From contig JAYMTA010001438.1 of assembly GCA_036897625.1 (NCBI GenBank), forward strand, positions 1 to 20,031: 20,031 nt of DNA, given 5' to 3'. Below, one piece after another: positions 11,601 through 20,031 of the stretch. The first letter of the stretch is position 1. Each line of letters opens with the position of its first letter. The DNA is from Pelargonium cotyledonis (taxonomy: Eukaryota; Streptophyta; Magnoliopsida; Geraniales; Geraniaceae). Made by a program: the position numbers and the translations under genes. The notes beneath the pieces were generated by a model that worked only from the letters and a program-made list of their open reading frames with translations, searched no databases and was not told the origin of the DNA.

Positions 11601-12623
11601 TATGACTGTTAATCATGAAATTCAGTTGCCTTTTCAGATTCTTATCTTATTTGTTTCGTTTGCAGGCTGGTTTGTTGAGGCCCGACTCTGTAGAAGGTTC
11701 TGATGTTGAGATACCAGAGTTTAATGTCTCTTATAAGCCCCAGAAGATCAGCCCTAAGTTCCCTAATACTGTCAGACACTTGCTACATCAGAAAATACGC
11801 GATTCTTACATGCATCCTCAATTTGTGTCTGACGTAATGAAGCCTCTTCTCATTGAACAATTGATGGATCAAGAAGTTGTGAATCTTTCTGGTGGAGAGT
11901 TGCAAAGGGTTGCATTATGTCTTTGCCTTGGAAAGGTAAACATTTCTTGTGTTCTTTTAATTGCGTGGAGATGAGTTCATTTTACCGGCTTCTTATCGAT
12001 GTGTTAGTTTATGCACCATCATGGTTGTTAAATTGCGTCTCAAACCGGGAATCAGAATGCAATATTTATACTATCCTTAGAATCATATATCAATCTAAAA
12101 ATGTGTTCGAAAATGTCTAATTTATGTTTTGTTTTTTAATCTCACCAGCCAGCCGATATTTATCTGATAGATGAGCCAAGTGCATATCTTGACTCAGAGC
12201 AGCGTATCGTTGCTTCAAAAGTCATAAAGCGGTTTATTCTCCATGCCAAGAAAACCGCATTCATTGTGGAACATGATTTTATTATGGCAACTTATCTGGC
12301 TGATCGAGTGATCGTGTACGAGGGAAGACCATCTCTGGATTGTGTTGCGAATTCTCCTCAGTCATTGTTGACCGGGATGAATCTGTTCTTATCTGTAAGT
12401 TCACTTCAACTCGATACTCGATACTCTACCCCATTCTGTGCATCTGGAATTCATTACACAACACTAACACGTATTTTTTTCTTTTTCTTTTGGCACTTCC
12501 CAGCATCTAGATATCACGTTCAGGCGGGACCCAACAAATTACCGTCCAAGAATCAACAAATTGGAATCAACAAAAGACAGGGAGCAAAAATCAGCTGGTT
12601 CCTATTATTATCTGGATGACTGA
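8653..12623 (+). CDS. ABCE2: ABC transporter E family protein (RNase L inhibitor-like; ribosome-recycling ATPase)
   Basis: Exons 8653-8755, 9370-9455, 9548-9645, 9723-9840, 9923-10012, 10716-11020, 11108-11303, 11377-11562, 11666-11935, 12149-12394 and 12504-12623 join in frame to 605 residues, the usual family length. ABCE/Rli1 is a soluble cytosolic twin-ATPase that splits terminated ribosomes into subunits and acts with initiation factors; it has no membrane domain, and none is seen. The N-terminal iron-sulfur domain keeps eight cysteines (C16, C21, C25, C29, C55, C58, C61, C65). NBD1 has Walker [10 protein letters not shown] (110-118), LSGGE (217-221), Walker B IYMFDEP (237-243) and H274. 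NBD2 has Walker [10 protein letters not shown] (381-389), LSGGE (468-472), Walker B IYLIDEP (488-494) and H526. The C terminus SYYYLDD is family-typical. No lesion is seen, so it looks functional. The ABCE2 symbol, rather than a paralogue, is from memory of plant nomenclature. Confidence 0.97.
10013..10715 (+). other. Long intron of ABCE (after exon 6) containing an echo of exon 5
   Basis: This 703-base AT-rich intron contains, at 10041-10065, a 24-of-25 match to the coding bases 9801-9825 of exon 5 (encoding LAGKLKPN). The rest shows no repeat structure or RNA gene I can support. A chance open frame at 10569 simply runs through the intron end into exon 7. Confidence 0.85.
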
Positions 12624-13240
12624 AAGCATTTTTTGTCAGGTTCGCTTAATTTACTCATCTTTCAACCTACATTCGTTCTTTGTTGAAACTTGAAACTCAT
12701 CCAATTGAGTTTTATTTGCAGTCATTGATTTCTCAAAATCTCATATTCTGCATTGCGCTATTCATTGACAAATCAAAAGAGGTCCTTCGCTTGTTAGTGA
12801 ACCTTTGGTTCAAAATGTTTTTACCGGATTCCAATTTTGTTCATCAGTTTTGGTTTATGTCGTTTATGATGTTGTATTAAAGTGTTTATTTAACTAGACT
12901 TTGTTTACTTGGTACATCAAACATTGAGTTCGACTAGAGTAGTGAAAAATAGAGCGAGGAATGAATGCAAATGTCGAACTTAGATGCCAAAACGCTTGTA
13001 GTCTTTTGTTATCCGCTACTTATATAATAATTAACATCTGAACAAGTTACGTTTATGCTAAAGTTTTGCCTCGCCGTTTGCCTGGCCTTGCACATACCAT
13101 GCGATGTCTCGGAAAAGAGAATTATTCATCTAATATTTACCTCTCTTATATATGGACTTGTGTTATATTTGCTTGATATATTTTCGGGTACTAGATTTTC
13201 ACTCATTTACCATTTACATTGGCAGACTCTACTTTTCCTT
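12624..13240. other. ABCE 3' UTR and spacer
   Basis: AT-rich sequence follows the ABCE stop. The 3' UTR may extend towards about 12880, but no decisive polyadenylation signal stands out. A donor/acceptor pair in this stretch could allow a 3'-UTR intron, but I cannot support one. No gene or transposon is recognised. Confidence 0.5.
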
Positions 13241-13261
13241 TTTGGGTTACTCGGGTTAGAG

Positions 13262-13498
13262 CCGGTCGGATTACTTGGGTACACCGACTTTTTTTTGCAC
13301 ATGATGCTACCTTGATAGGGTCGATCGGATTACTTCGGCACACCGACTTCACCTTAAATTCGGGTTGTTGAACCCGAGCCCAAAGCAGTAGACTGAAGCA
13401 GTTTTGGGTTACTTGGGTTGGGGAAAATCAGTTTCGGGTTAGGAGCGGGTCGGATTACTCGGACTTGTTTTTAGCACATGATTGCTACCTTGATAGAG
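13262..13498. repeat. Diverged CGGATTACT repeat cluster, transposon-like
   Basis: A unit built on GGTCGGATTACTTGGGTACACCGACTT occurs at 13264-13290, 13322-13350 and, more diverged, 13448-13475. Copies 1 and 3 share a downstream tail, GCACATGATGCTACCTTGATAGgG (13296-13319; about 13473-13496 in copy 3). The spacer holds CGGGTT/AACCCG words as in many degenerate plant retroelement-derived repeats. It has no coding capacity, and the element family is not identified. Confidence 0.7.
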
Positions 13499-13673
13499 AA
13501 TTCCCAACTTGCCATTATTCACCTTCTCAACTTCCATGGAATAGATATGTTTGGCTTAACCTATGTGGCCAATTGCTTATTGTCAACTTTAACTTTAACC
13601 AAACATCTAATCTAACAAATATGAGTAAGACAACAACATAAACCCAAAAAATGATGTTATGTCTTAGGTTTAG

Positions 13674-14250
13674 CAATGATTCTCCAAAGACAGCCAACAA
13701 GAGTGAGTGAATATTATATAAACATCATAACCTAAGCAAAGATTCCCTAAAAAGCCAACAAGAATAGTTGAACTCTTCTCAACTAAATCCCCTTGACTTT
13801 TCACTCAATAGATTTAGTATACATACAAATTGTGATGCTTATAATGTATATGGTTCCAATGTATGAGCCTGCAAGAAACAAATAGTTTTGCTCGTAAAGT
13901 TCACGCTTAAAATCTGTTGCAAAATGTTTCTTTTGGAACAGTAGTATATAGTTTCTTTCGACCAGTAAGAATTAAATAGTGAGTACTTTGAAAATCCGCT
14001 TTCTGTGAAAGTGTTAGAACTTTGCGAAAGGGCTCTGTTTTGGACATGAGTACTACAGATTATCAGCTCTATTTCGACCTACTGTTGGAAAGAGGGAAAT
14101 GTCAAACATCTCCTTATGTGTGTTGTGTTAACAAATACAATTGGAACATTAATTGATATAAACAGTATTGTTAACCAAATGATTGTATAGTTTCATCATT
14201 TAATTTAATTTATTCCCAATATTCCTTAAAGATGCCAACAAGAATCACAA
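13674..14250. repeat. Three diverged copies of a ~30-bp motif upstream of the P450 pseudogene
   Basis: A motif of the form GATTCyyyAAAGA-GCCAACAAGAaT occurs at about 13678-13702, 13741-13765 and 14220-14245. The first two copies, about 63 bases apart, also share the flanking words AGCAA and GTTGAA/GAGTGAA. Otherwise the stretch 13500-14360 is AT-rich with no coding signal. The motif could be a remnant of promoter duplication or a transposon; nothing decides between these. Confidence 0.6.
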
Positions 14251-14361
14251 GTAAAAGACAACATGATAGTTACAAAAAAAAAAAATCAAACTTATAGTCA
14301 TTGACATTTAAGCAAAACATCCATCCATTTTGCCAAACACAAATGGCCAAAACTCACATAA

Positions 14362-14370
14362 TATATATAA
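14362..14370 (+). promoter_or_regulatory. Possible TATA box of the P450 pseudogene
   Basis: TATATATAA lies about 40-50 bases upstream of the former start position at 14411, a plausible TATA spacing for a very short leader. AT-rich surroundings make such a match unremarkable, so confidence is low. Confidence 0.35.
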
Positions 14371-14410
14371 CATCGATAACATGAACTAAAATCAAGAAAC
14401 CATAAGAAAA

Positions 14411-16165
14411 ATAGAGTTTCATACAATAACCATTTTGTTTCTCTTCCTCTCCTTCTCAACATTTGTCTTTTTTCTCGCTCTTCGCGAGAAAAAATCGAAA
14501 AACGAGCATCCTCTGGGTCCTCACGGTCTCCCAATTTTGGGGAACTTGTTAGATCTTAGAACCATCCCACACCAAACTCTCCACGCGCTCCGTCCCAAGT
14601 ATGGCCCGCTCATTTGGCTCAAGCTCGGCTCGGTCAACACTCTAGTAGTCCAATAGGCTAAAGTAGCAGCCGAGCTCTTCAAGAATCACGACCTCACTTT
14701 CTCTGACCGCACGTGTGTCCATGCTCTCACGGCTCACAACTACGACCAAGGCTCCCTAGCCGTGGGCCGGTATGGCCCTTACTGGCGCGCCCTCCGACGC
14801 CTCTGCGCCGGAGAGCTCCTCTCCGCGAAGCGGGTCAATGAGTCAGCGCTTCTCAGACGCCATTGCGTTGACAACATGATTAACTACATCACTCAAGATT
14901 CTCTCGCAGCGCGCGAGAGAGGCGAATCAGGCGTTGACTTTGTCAGATTATCTCATGTCGATGTCTTTTAATGTTGTTGGGAACTTGATGCTCTCGCGGG
15001 ACCTACTGGGCTCCAACTCGCGAGAAGGACGTGAGTTCTTTGACGCATTGAACAAGATGGGTCCAGGATCCGGGAAGCCGAATTTGGGGGATTTTTTCCC
15101 GTTCTTTAAACGGTTCGATCTGCATGGGACAACTTTTGGGGATTGTGGAAGGGTTCTTGAAGGAGAGGATTGAAGATCAAGAAAAGTTTGGAGGGGGAAG
15201 AGAGAGGAAGAGGGATTTTCTTGATGCATTGTTGGAGTTCGAAGGAGATGGAAAGGAGTTTCCGAGCAAGATTTCAAATCACAACATTATGTTGGTAAGT
15301 CGATTTGATTCCTTAAAAGTTGAAAAGATTTTAAGATCGATTATGAATGAAAGAACTAGATCTCAAATAAGGCTGATATGTTTAATTTAGTAGTCGATCA
15401 AGTGAATTAAATTTTCTGATTTGATTTGTGTCCATTTCTTTTCTAACAAAATTGATATTAGCTAGTTAGTTTCATAACATATACTAAACTACATGTATTT
15501 TGTATATAATCAATTGTTGATTGTTTTATATATGGCACGTTTGAGTAGGAAATGTTCATGGCTGGATTCGAAACTACGAGTAGCACAATAGAATGGACAA
15601 TGACTGAATTACTCCGCAAACCTGAGTCAATGAAAAAAGTGAAAGAAGAGCTAAATCGCGTTGTCGGAACAAAGGAAAAAGTAGAAGAAAGTGAAATAGA
15701 AAAGCTCGTTTACTTGCAAGCTGTGGTGAAGGAAACCCTAAGGCTCCATCCTCCACTTCCTCTACTACTCCCAAGAAACACGCTACAAGACACCAATTTT
15801 ATGGGATACCTCGTAACCCAAAAACACCCAAGTTCTTGTCAACGTGTGGGCGATTGGGAGAGACTCAGATTCTTGGAAGGATCCATTAAGTTTCGAGCCA
15901 GAAAGATTTTTGGGTTCAAGTGATATTGACTCTAAGGGTCATAACTTTGAGTTGCTTCCGTTTGGATCAGGAAGACGAGTTTGTGTAGGCATGACATTAG
16001 CGCATAGGGTTCTTCACCTTGGCGTTGCCTCTTTGCTTCATTGTTTTGATTGGGAGCTTGACGCTGATATAACTCCACGAGATATTAACATGAGTGAGAA
16101 TGGGCTTATCAGTGCGAAAGCTCGTGCCACTTCTTGTGATACCAAAAAAGTATATCGATGTGTAA
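14411..16165 (+). pseudogene. Cytochrome P450 pseudogene, CYP76 (76A-like) family
   Basis: The relic spans exon 1 (14411-15294), an intron (15295-15548, GTAAGT...GTAG) and exon 2 (15549-16165), a two-exon layout usual for CYP76. Functional relatives are ER-anchored heme monooxygenases, many acting on monoterpenoids or other specialised metabolites. Seen in order: hydrophobic N-terminal anchor (14430-14480), proline-rich hinge HPLGPHGLPILGN, C-helix YWRALRR, I-helix AGFETTSS, ExxR as KETLR (15729-15743), PERF, and heme loop FGSGRRVCVG with the cysteine at 15982-15984. Lesions: ATA where a start is expected (14411-14413); TAG at 14654-14656; frameshifts near 14940, 15123 (with loss of about 15 codons), 15815 and 16099. 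After the last shift the reading frame ends at a family-like C terminus with TAA at 16163-16165. The 76A assignment is from memory of family sequences. Assembly indel errors could explain some frameshifts, but not all lesions. Confidence 0.93.
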
Positions 16166-16335
16166 GTTTTAATGAACCACACCTAAAAATATGGTTATTT
16201 ATTTCCACTAGTCTTTTTTGTTGAAATTGATTAGAAATTTCAATGGGTCAATCTTCACTATACTTAATACATATGTTGTGCATCTAACTATTTGTAATAT
16301 ATACATGTCGTTACAGCTGGCAAAAGGGTACCATA

Positions 16336-16560
16336 AACCTATAGAGTCAGGTTCAGGTCTACAACTACCCATCCGAACGAAATCGGTTCAGGAAGTTAAG
16401 GTCCGGTCGAGTATGCCCGCAAAACAATAATGTACTTTATGTCTAAAATCTGACCTTACCAACCCTACAACTCTATAGAATCAGGTTAGGGTTCATCAAC
16501 GACCCGACCCAAAATTTTGCCACCTTTACATGTCGTGTATCGTGTTAAAACTTAAATTGT
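16336..16560. repeat. Degenerate GGTTCAGG/ACCCGACCC repeat between P450 relic and minus-strand gene
   Basis: AACCTATAGAGTCAGGTTCAGG (16336 onward) recurs as AACTCTATAGAATCAGGTTAGGG (16469 onward), 133 bases apart, followed by ACCCGACCCAAAATTTTGCCACC. Such wording is common in decayed plant retroelement repeats. The rest of 16166-16727 is AT-rich and includes the probable 3' UTR of the minus-strand gene. Confidence 0.55.
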
Positions 16561-16727
16561 CTAATGACAAACACTACTAGATGCACATACAAAGAAAGGG
16601 AAATAAAATGGAGCCAAGACATTTCTTTCTAGTATCTCTCATTAACAATAAAAATAGTTTAAATGTACAAAAACAATTATTATAATCATAAAAATACAAA
16701 TACAAACAAAATATCAACCCAATCTCT

Positions 16728-17392
16728 CTATCCCGCGCCGCCGCTACAAATCCCACCGAGCGACACCGGAAACCTACACGCCGCCGCGACCGCCGGCGTC
16801 CCCCCGTCGACCTCCGCCGCCGGAGGCGGCAAAACCCTCCCATCCGCGAACAACAACCGCCTATCCCTCGGCTGCGCCGCCACAACAACTCCCATCTCAG
16901 CCGCTCCAGCGAAGAACGCACCGTCCCCAAACCTCCTCTCCACCTCCAAAAACTCCCCCAGCGAGCCCGGCCTGGCCTCGTCGTCGCCGCAGAGACTCCC
17001 CCACCACCTCCGCCGCCTCTCCGCCACCAGAGGCGCCGCCGGAACCCTCGTTTTCTTCCTATTTCTCCACCTCCTGGCCTCTCCGGCAGCAACGGACGGC
17101 TCTGCGGCGATGACGCCGCCGTCGCGGTGCTGGGAGGGGACGCGGAAGGCGATGGAGGGGAAGCTGACGCCCATGAGAGTGCCGAGAGTGGTGCTCCGGT
17201 CGTGGAAGAAGGAGCCGGTGGACTGAAATGGAGGAAAGGAGAAATGTTGGGGGTGAAAATGAGAAAAGAAAGAAGATGAGGGGTTTGTGGAGAAATTTTA
17301 CGAACCTCAGTGTCGAGATCTGAAGAAGAGACGGAGGAGATGGTCGGAGAGGGCGGTGGTGGAAGCAAGTGCAGCTCGTTTCTTGGATTCAT
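16728..17392 (-). CDS. Plant-specific protein of unknown function, 193 aa (STGSFFHDRSTTLGTLMG family)
   Basis: Exon 1 runs 17392-17306 (29 codons, opening MNPRNELHLL and a PPPPSP stretch). An 83-base GT-AG intron (17305-17223) is removed, and exon 2 runs 17222-16728 with a stop. Joined, the protein reads SSSDLDTE|STGSFFHDRSTTLGTLMGV across the splice, followed by an Arg/Trp-rich basic segment (RRWRNRKK, RRRRWWGSLC), a conserved SLGEFLEVERRFGDGAFF block and a C-terminal CRFPVSLGGICSGGAG. I recognise this motif order from uncharacterised land-plant proteins (similar to the At3g17950 group, from memory and uncertain). There is no catalytic motif, signal peptide or clear membrane span. Exon 2 is far more GC-rich than its surroundings, and this is the only minus-strand gene here. 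Function unknown. Confidence 0.82.
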
Positions 17393-17464
17393 TGTTTTTT
17401 TTGTTTTCTTCTTTGAATTTTTGGGAAATGAGAAATGATGAAAAGATCTGAGTTCCTATTTTTG

Positions 17465-17472
17465 TATTTATA
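17465..17472 (-). promoter_or_regulatory. TATA box of the minus-strand gene
   Basis: On the minus strand the sequence reads TATAAATA, about 75 bases upstream of the start codon at 17392. Transcription would begin near 17435-17440 and give a leader of roughly 45 bases. This supports the gene's strand and start. Confidence 0.65.
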
Positions 17473-17479
17473 AGTAGGC

Positions 17480-19185
17480 TCGTTAGAGCAGTCAATTTGG
17501 ACCTGTATTCGAGCGGCACGGGATAGTATGTTTGTATCTTTTCGGGTTTGAGTTGTATAAAATGGATTTGGTCACTTTTTGGGATGGGACGGGACGGATG
17601 AATTTGCATGGACTAATGCATTTTAGAGGTAAGACTCGAAAACCCGATTCAGAATCTACAGTTTGTATCTCTTTCTAGTCATGTTCTTTCAAGTCTTTTG
17701 ACCATGAACTCGAAAATTTAACCCAAATTGCCAACTTTACTTGTGGATAGGGATGACATTTTGGACGCGAATCAGTTGACGTTTGAAATTCAATCTGTAT
17801 TGTTGCATGCTCAATCGATTTTCCCAAGCTTCAATTTTTTTGAGTTTGGGATGCATTAAATAGATGCAATATCTTTTCAGGTCGGGGCGGAAAAACCTTC
17901 ATGAAGATGCTTATTTTGCATACAAATTCACATTCTTTTAAAATCATATATAGATTGAACAATTTCAATCCAAAGTCGGAGAAAAATTTGTCAGATTGTC
18001 GTATATGTGTGAGAGTAACCAATATGCTATAATGGACTACCTAAGCATTAATGAATTTGTTAAGATCTTACATTTGGCTAAGGGTGTCAATGATTAGATA
18101 TGAACCAAGAATTAGAATACACGGTTCTTACGGTACATTTTGTTTTGGGACGATCTGATTTCAAACAAATGCACATTTTCTCATTTATCAGTTGAATTAC
18201 ATAATAAAGTGTAGCTCTTTTCTATCAACTAAATAGCACACACCGTCAAAAGAAAATTAGCCTGAAAGCTTAAAGAGAATCTGATGTGCATAAATCGCTA
18301 TGTCCAACTTGACTTGACAGTTGTTGTCTATCTTTATTTTTAAAATGTTGAATGTTTGAACTATTGAATTTTCATGGTGGGTACCATAATAAATTCCTAG
18401 ACTATAGGAGGAGATACATTGGAATAGACCTTGATGTTAGATTGCAGGACAATAGTGGATGTTGAATGTTGATGGTCCTAATGAATAAGTCTTCTTGGAT
18501 GTGATTTGACACTAAGGACCCTCCTCCCTATTGGAGATTTGATGGCATAGCCTTTTGTCTTTCATATTTTAATATCCATATCTTTTTTTTAATAACTTCA
18601 ATAATTTAAAATAGATTATATTCAAATAATTGAACGAACGAAAACAAATTGATTGATATGGGTACTTGCATATATTTTTTTATGATGAAATGAAAATTTT
18701 GTATCATCAGCAACGATAGAACCAAGATTTTTCAAAGTGGAAGACAATTGCCAACTTCAGCCACCCCCGTACCTCCATTTACCATGTGTTTTAAAAATAA
18801 TTGCACCCATGAACAACTAATTTGTTCGGTTGAATTTGATAGGAAGTCATTTAGACATATATATTTTTTAATATTACAATATAACAGCTTATCAGCAAAA
18901 ACATAAATGATGCAAATTTTTAGTATTACATAAAAACGCATGCACGACTATACACGAAAAAATATATATTTTTCTCAATTCGAAAGTAAACTTTATTTAA
19001 ATAAATTGTCAATGAAACATTTACATACCTAATTTAATAGTGTTGCTAAAGCTTGCTATAATTGAAAGTTGGAGATTCTTGAAGGTTGAAATATTTGTGT
19101 AGTTATGGTGTAGCATAGGTTTTAAGTACAAAAATTGATGATAACATGATGTGATTGAATGTGAATTATATATAGGATATGTACC
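17480..19185. other. AT-rich intergenic DNA, no gene recognised
   Basis: About 1.7 kb with frequent stops in all frames and no conserved protein motif. The stretch 17575-17600 (GGGATGGGACGGGACGG) and the segment about 18715-18780 (AGAACCAAGATTTTTC...CAATTGCCAAC...CACCCCCGTACCTCC) resemble worn plant repeat sequences, but I cannot name the element or its limits. Confidence 0.6.
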
Positions 19186-19189
19186 CCCA

Positions 19190-19345
19190 GAGCATCAGTA
19201 ATGGTGTGATTCAATTTGAGTTTCTATATGTCATATTTTTACTTTATTGTTTGTCACATCAGCAATGGTCCTAAGAGCATGAGCAAGGGTGAGACTCAAA
19301 TTGAGTCTCTATTTGTAATATTTTATTTCTATGCTGTGCCACGTA
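19190..19345. repeat. Two tandem diverged copies of an ~84-bp AGAGCATCAG-type repeat
   Basis: AGAGCATCAGTAATGGTGTGATTCAATTTGAG (from about 19190) is matched by AGAGCATGAGCAAGGGTGAGACTCAAATTGAG (from about 19274), each followed by a TTTCTAT/CTCTATTTGTAATATTTT-like tail. Ends starting GAGCAT..CA(A)TGG are common in plant MITEs, so this may be a nested or duplicated MITE end. No matching inverted end was located confidently. Confidence 0.6.
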
Positions 19346-19349
19346 AGTA

Positions 19350-20031
19350 AAAGAGCTCATCAAAGTAGATTTCCTCATTCATAGAATCCATATTGAGTCC
19401 CAAGTTATATATTATATTATGAATATTTTTATCTTCACATGTCACATGATATCATATAATTGACTAACAAATTAAAATAATAATGGCAATCATTATGGTC
19501 CAAAGCTCTCTTCATAGGAACTCATACCTCTTAAGGGTCCCCATACAACCATGATTTCAATATTTTTAGAGTCCTTTTTATGATCTCAATGCATTTTGAA
19601 CCACTATTGTGTAATTAAAGACTAAGCTACATGCCTAGGGTTGTGCATGTGGTTCACCTTACAATATTCATCGTTCCATTTGTGAGCTGTGCCTGAGCCT
19701 ACTTTTATTGGTTGGTCCCTCTCCATACATGGAATCCAATACCAACAAGTTCCTTTTCTTTTTCATCTTTACATGCCAAAGTTGGGCAATAACAAGTAGA
19801 GAGAGTGAAATAGCATGGATCCTAAAGTTTTGTTGGTCTTGGCCGGCCGGGGTAGAGAGCTCGATCGCGAGGTCTCGAGTTTGAGGAATCTCAAAAGACG
19901 TTGGACATGTTGGCGAGTTCAAGTGTTTCGGTATATATGATAAAAGCTGTGAGGCACGAATTAAAAACTTGGATTTTTATTTTAGTGTAAGATCTCGTGC
20001 TTGAGTATTATTTAAAAATAATATAGTTTAT
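19350..20031. other. Intergenic DNA to the window end
   Basis: No gene is supported. Around 19842-19890 the sequence becomes briefly GC-rich (GGCCGGCCGGGG, then GAGGTCTCGAGTTTGAGG). The latter weakly recalls a tRNA-type B box as found in SINEs, but lacks a proper A box. The remainder is AT-rich. Confidence 0.5.

Noticed and set aside
14411-16165. P450 locus as a functional gene with extra small introns over the breaks
   Set aside because: The breaks lack GT-AG pairs at the needed positions, the family has one intron here, and the TAG and the missing ATG cannot be spliced away plausibly.
16663-17226. Plus-strand open frame of about 187 residues opposite the small minus-strand gene
   Set aside because: It is antisense to the GC-rich exon, is low-complexity (Pro/Ala/Ser-rich), and disappears where the conserved minus-strand frame and splice explain the sequence.
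19842-19890. Possible SINE or tRNA-derived sequence
   Set aside because: Only a broken B-box-like word is present; no A box, cloverleaf or poly-A/T tail at the right place was seen.

Overview
This is a plant nuclear window, most likely from a eudicot. Genes are split by many short, AT-rich GT-AG introns, intergenic DNA is AT-rich with MITE-like debris, and the recognisable proteins are plant forms. It holds four gene loci. I see no prokaryotic genes, CRISPR arrays, rRNA genes or convincing tRNA genes.

Layout. (1) 2-7327, plus strand: the 3' eleven exons of a large leucine-rich-repeat protein. Its 5' end lies off the window; 1011 residues are visible, with an N-terminal LRR block, a long acidic Ser-rich middle and a conserved C-terminal part. 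Its introns hold a 186-bp tandem duplication, a hairpin MITE-like insertion, a (GT)n microsatellite and a probable Stowaway remnant. (2) About 8020-12623, plus strand: a complete ABCE-type ATPase gene (plant RLI2/ABCE2; 605 residues from 11 coding exons, plus a 5'-UTR intron). The promoter carries site II and telo-box motifs typical of plant translation genes. (3) About 14411-16165, plus strand: a CYP76A-like cytochrome P450 pseudogene that has lost its start codon and carries one nonsense mutation and four frameshifts, while still showing the heme-binding motif and other P450 landmarks. (4) 17392-16728, minus strand: a small two-exon, GC-rich gene for a 193-residue plant protein of unknown function with its own TATA box. 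It converges on the P450 pseudogene.

From about 17.5 kb to the end there is no gene I can support, only AT-rich DNA with scattered repeats. The four loci are not an operon or an obvious pathway cluster. ABCE acts in ribosome recycling and translation initiation, the P450 relic was presumably a specialised-metabolism enzyme, and the other two have no clear link to either.

I did not find an undescribed biological system. The observations most worth checking are the lesion pattern in the P450 relic, a 25-bp near-copy of an ABCE exon in the next intron but one boundary (240 bp downstream, inside the intron after exon 6), the intron-1 tandem duplication, and the hairpin element in intron 9 of the LRR gene. 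Exon boundaries were placed by hand from splice consensus, reading frame and remembered family conservation; no alignment or RNA data were available.
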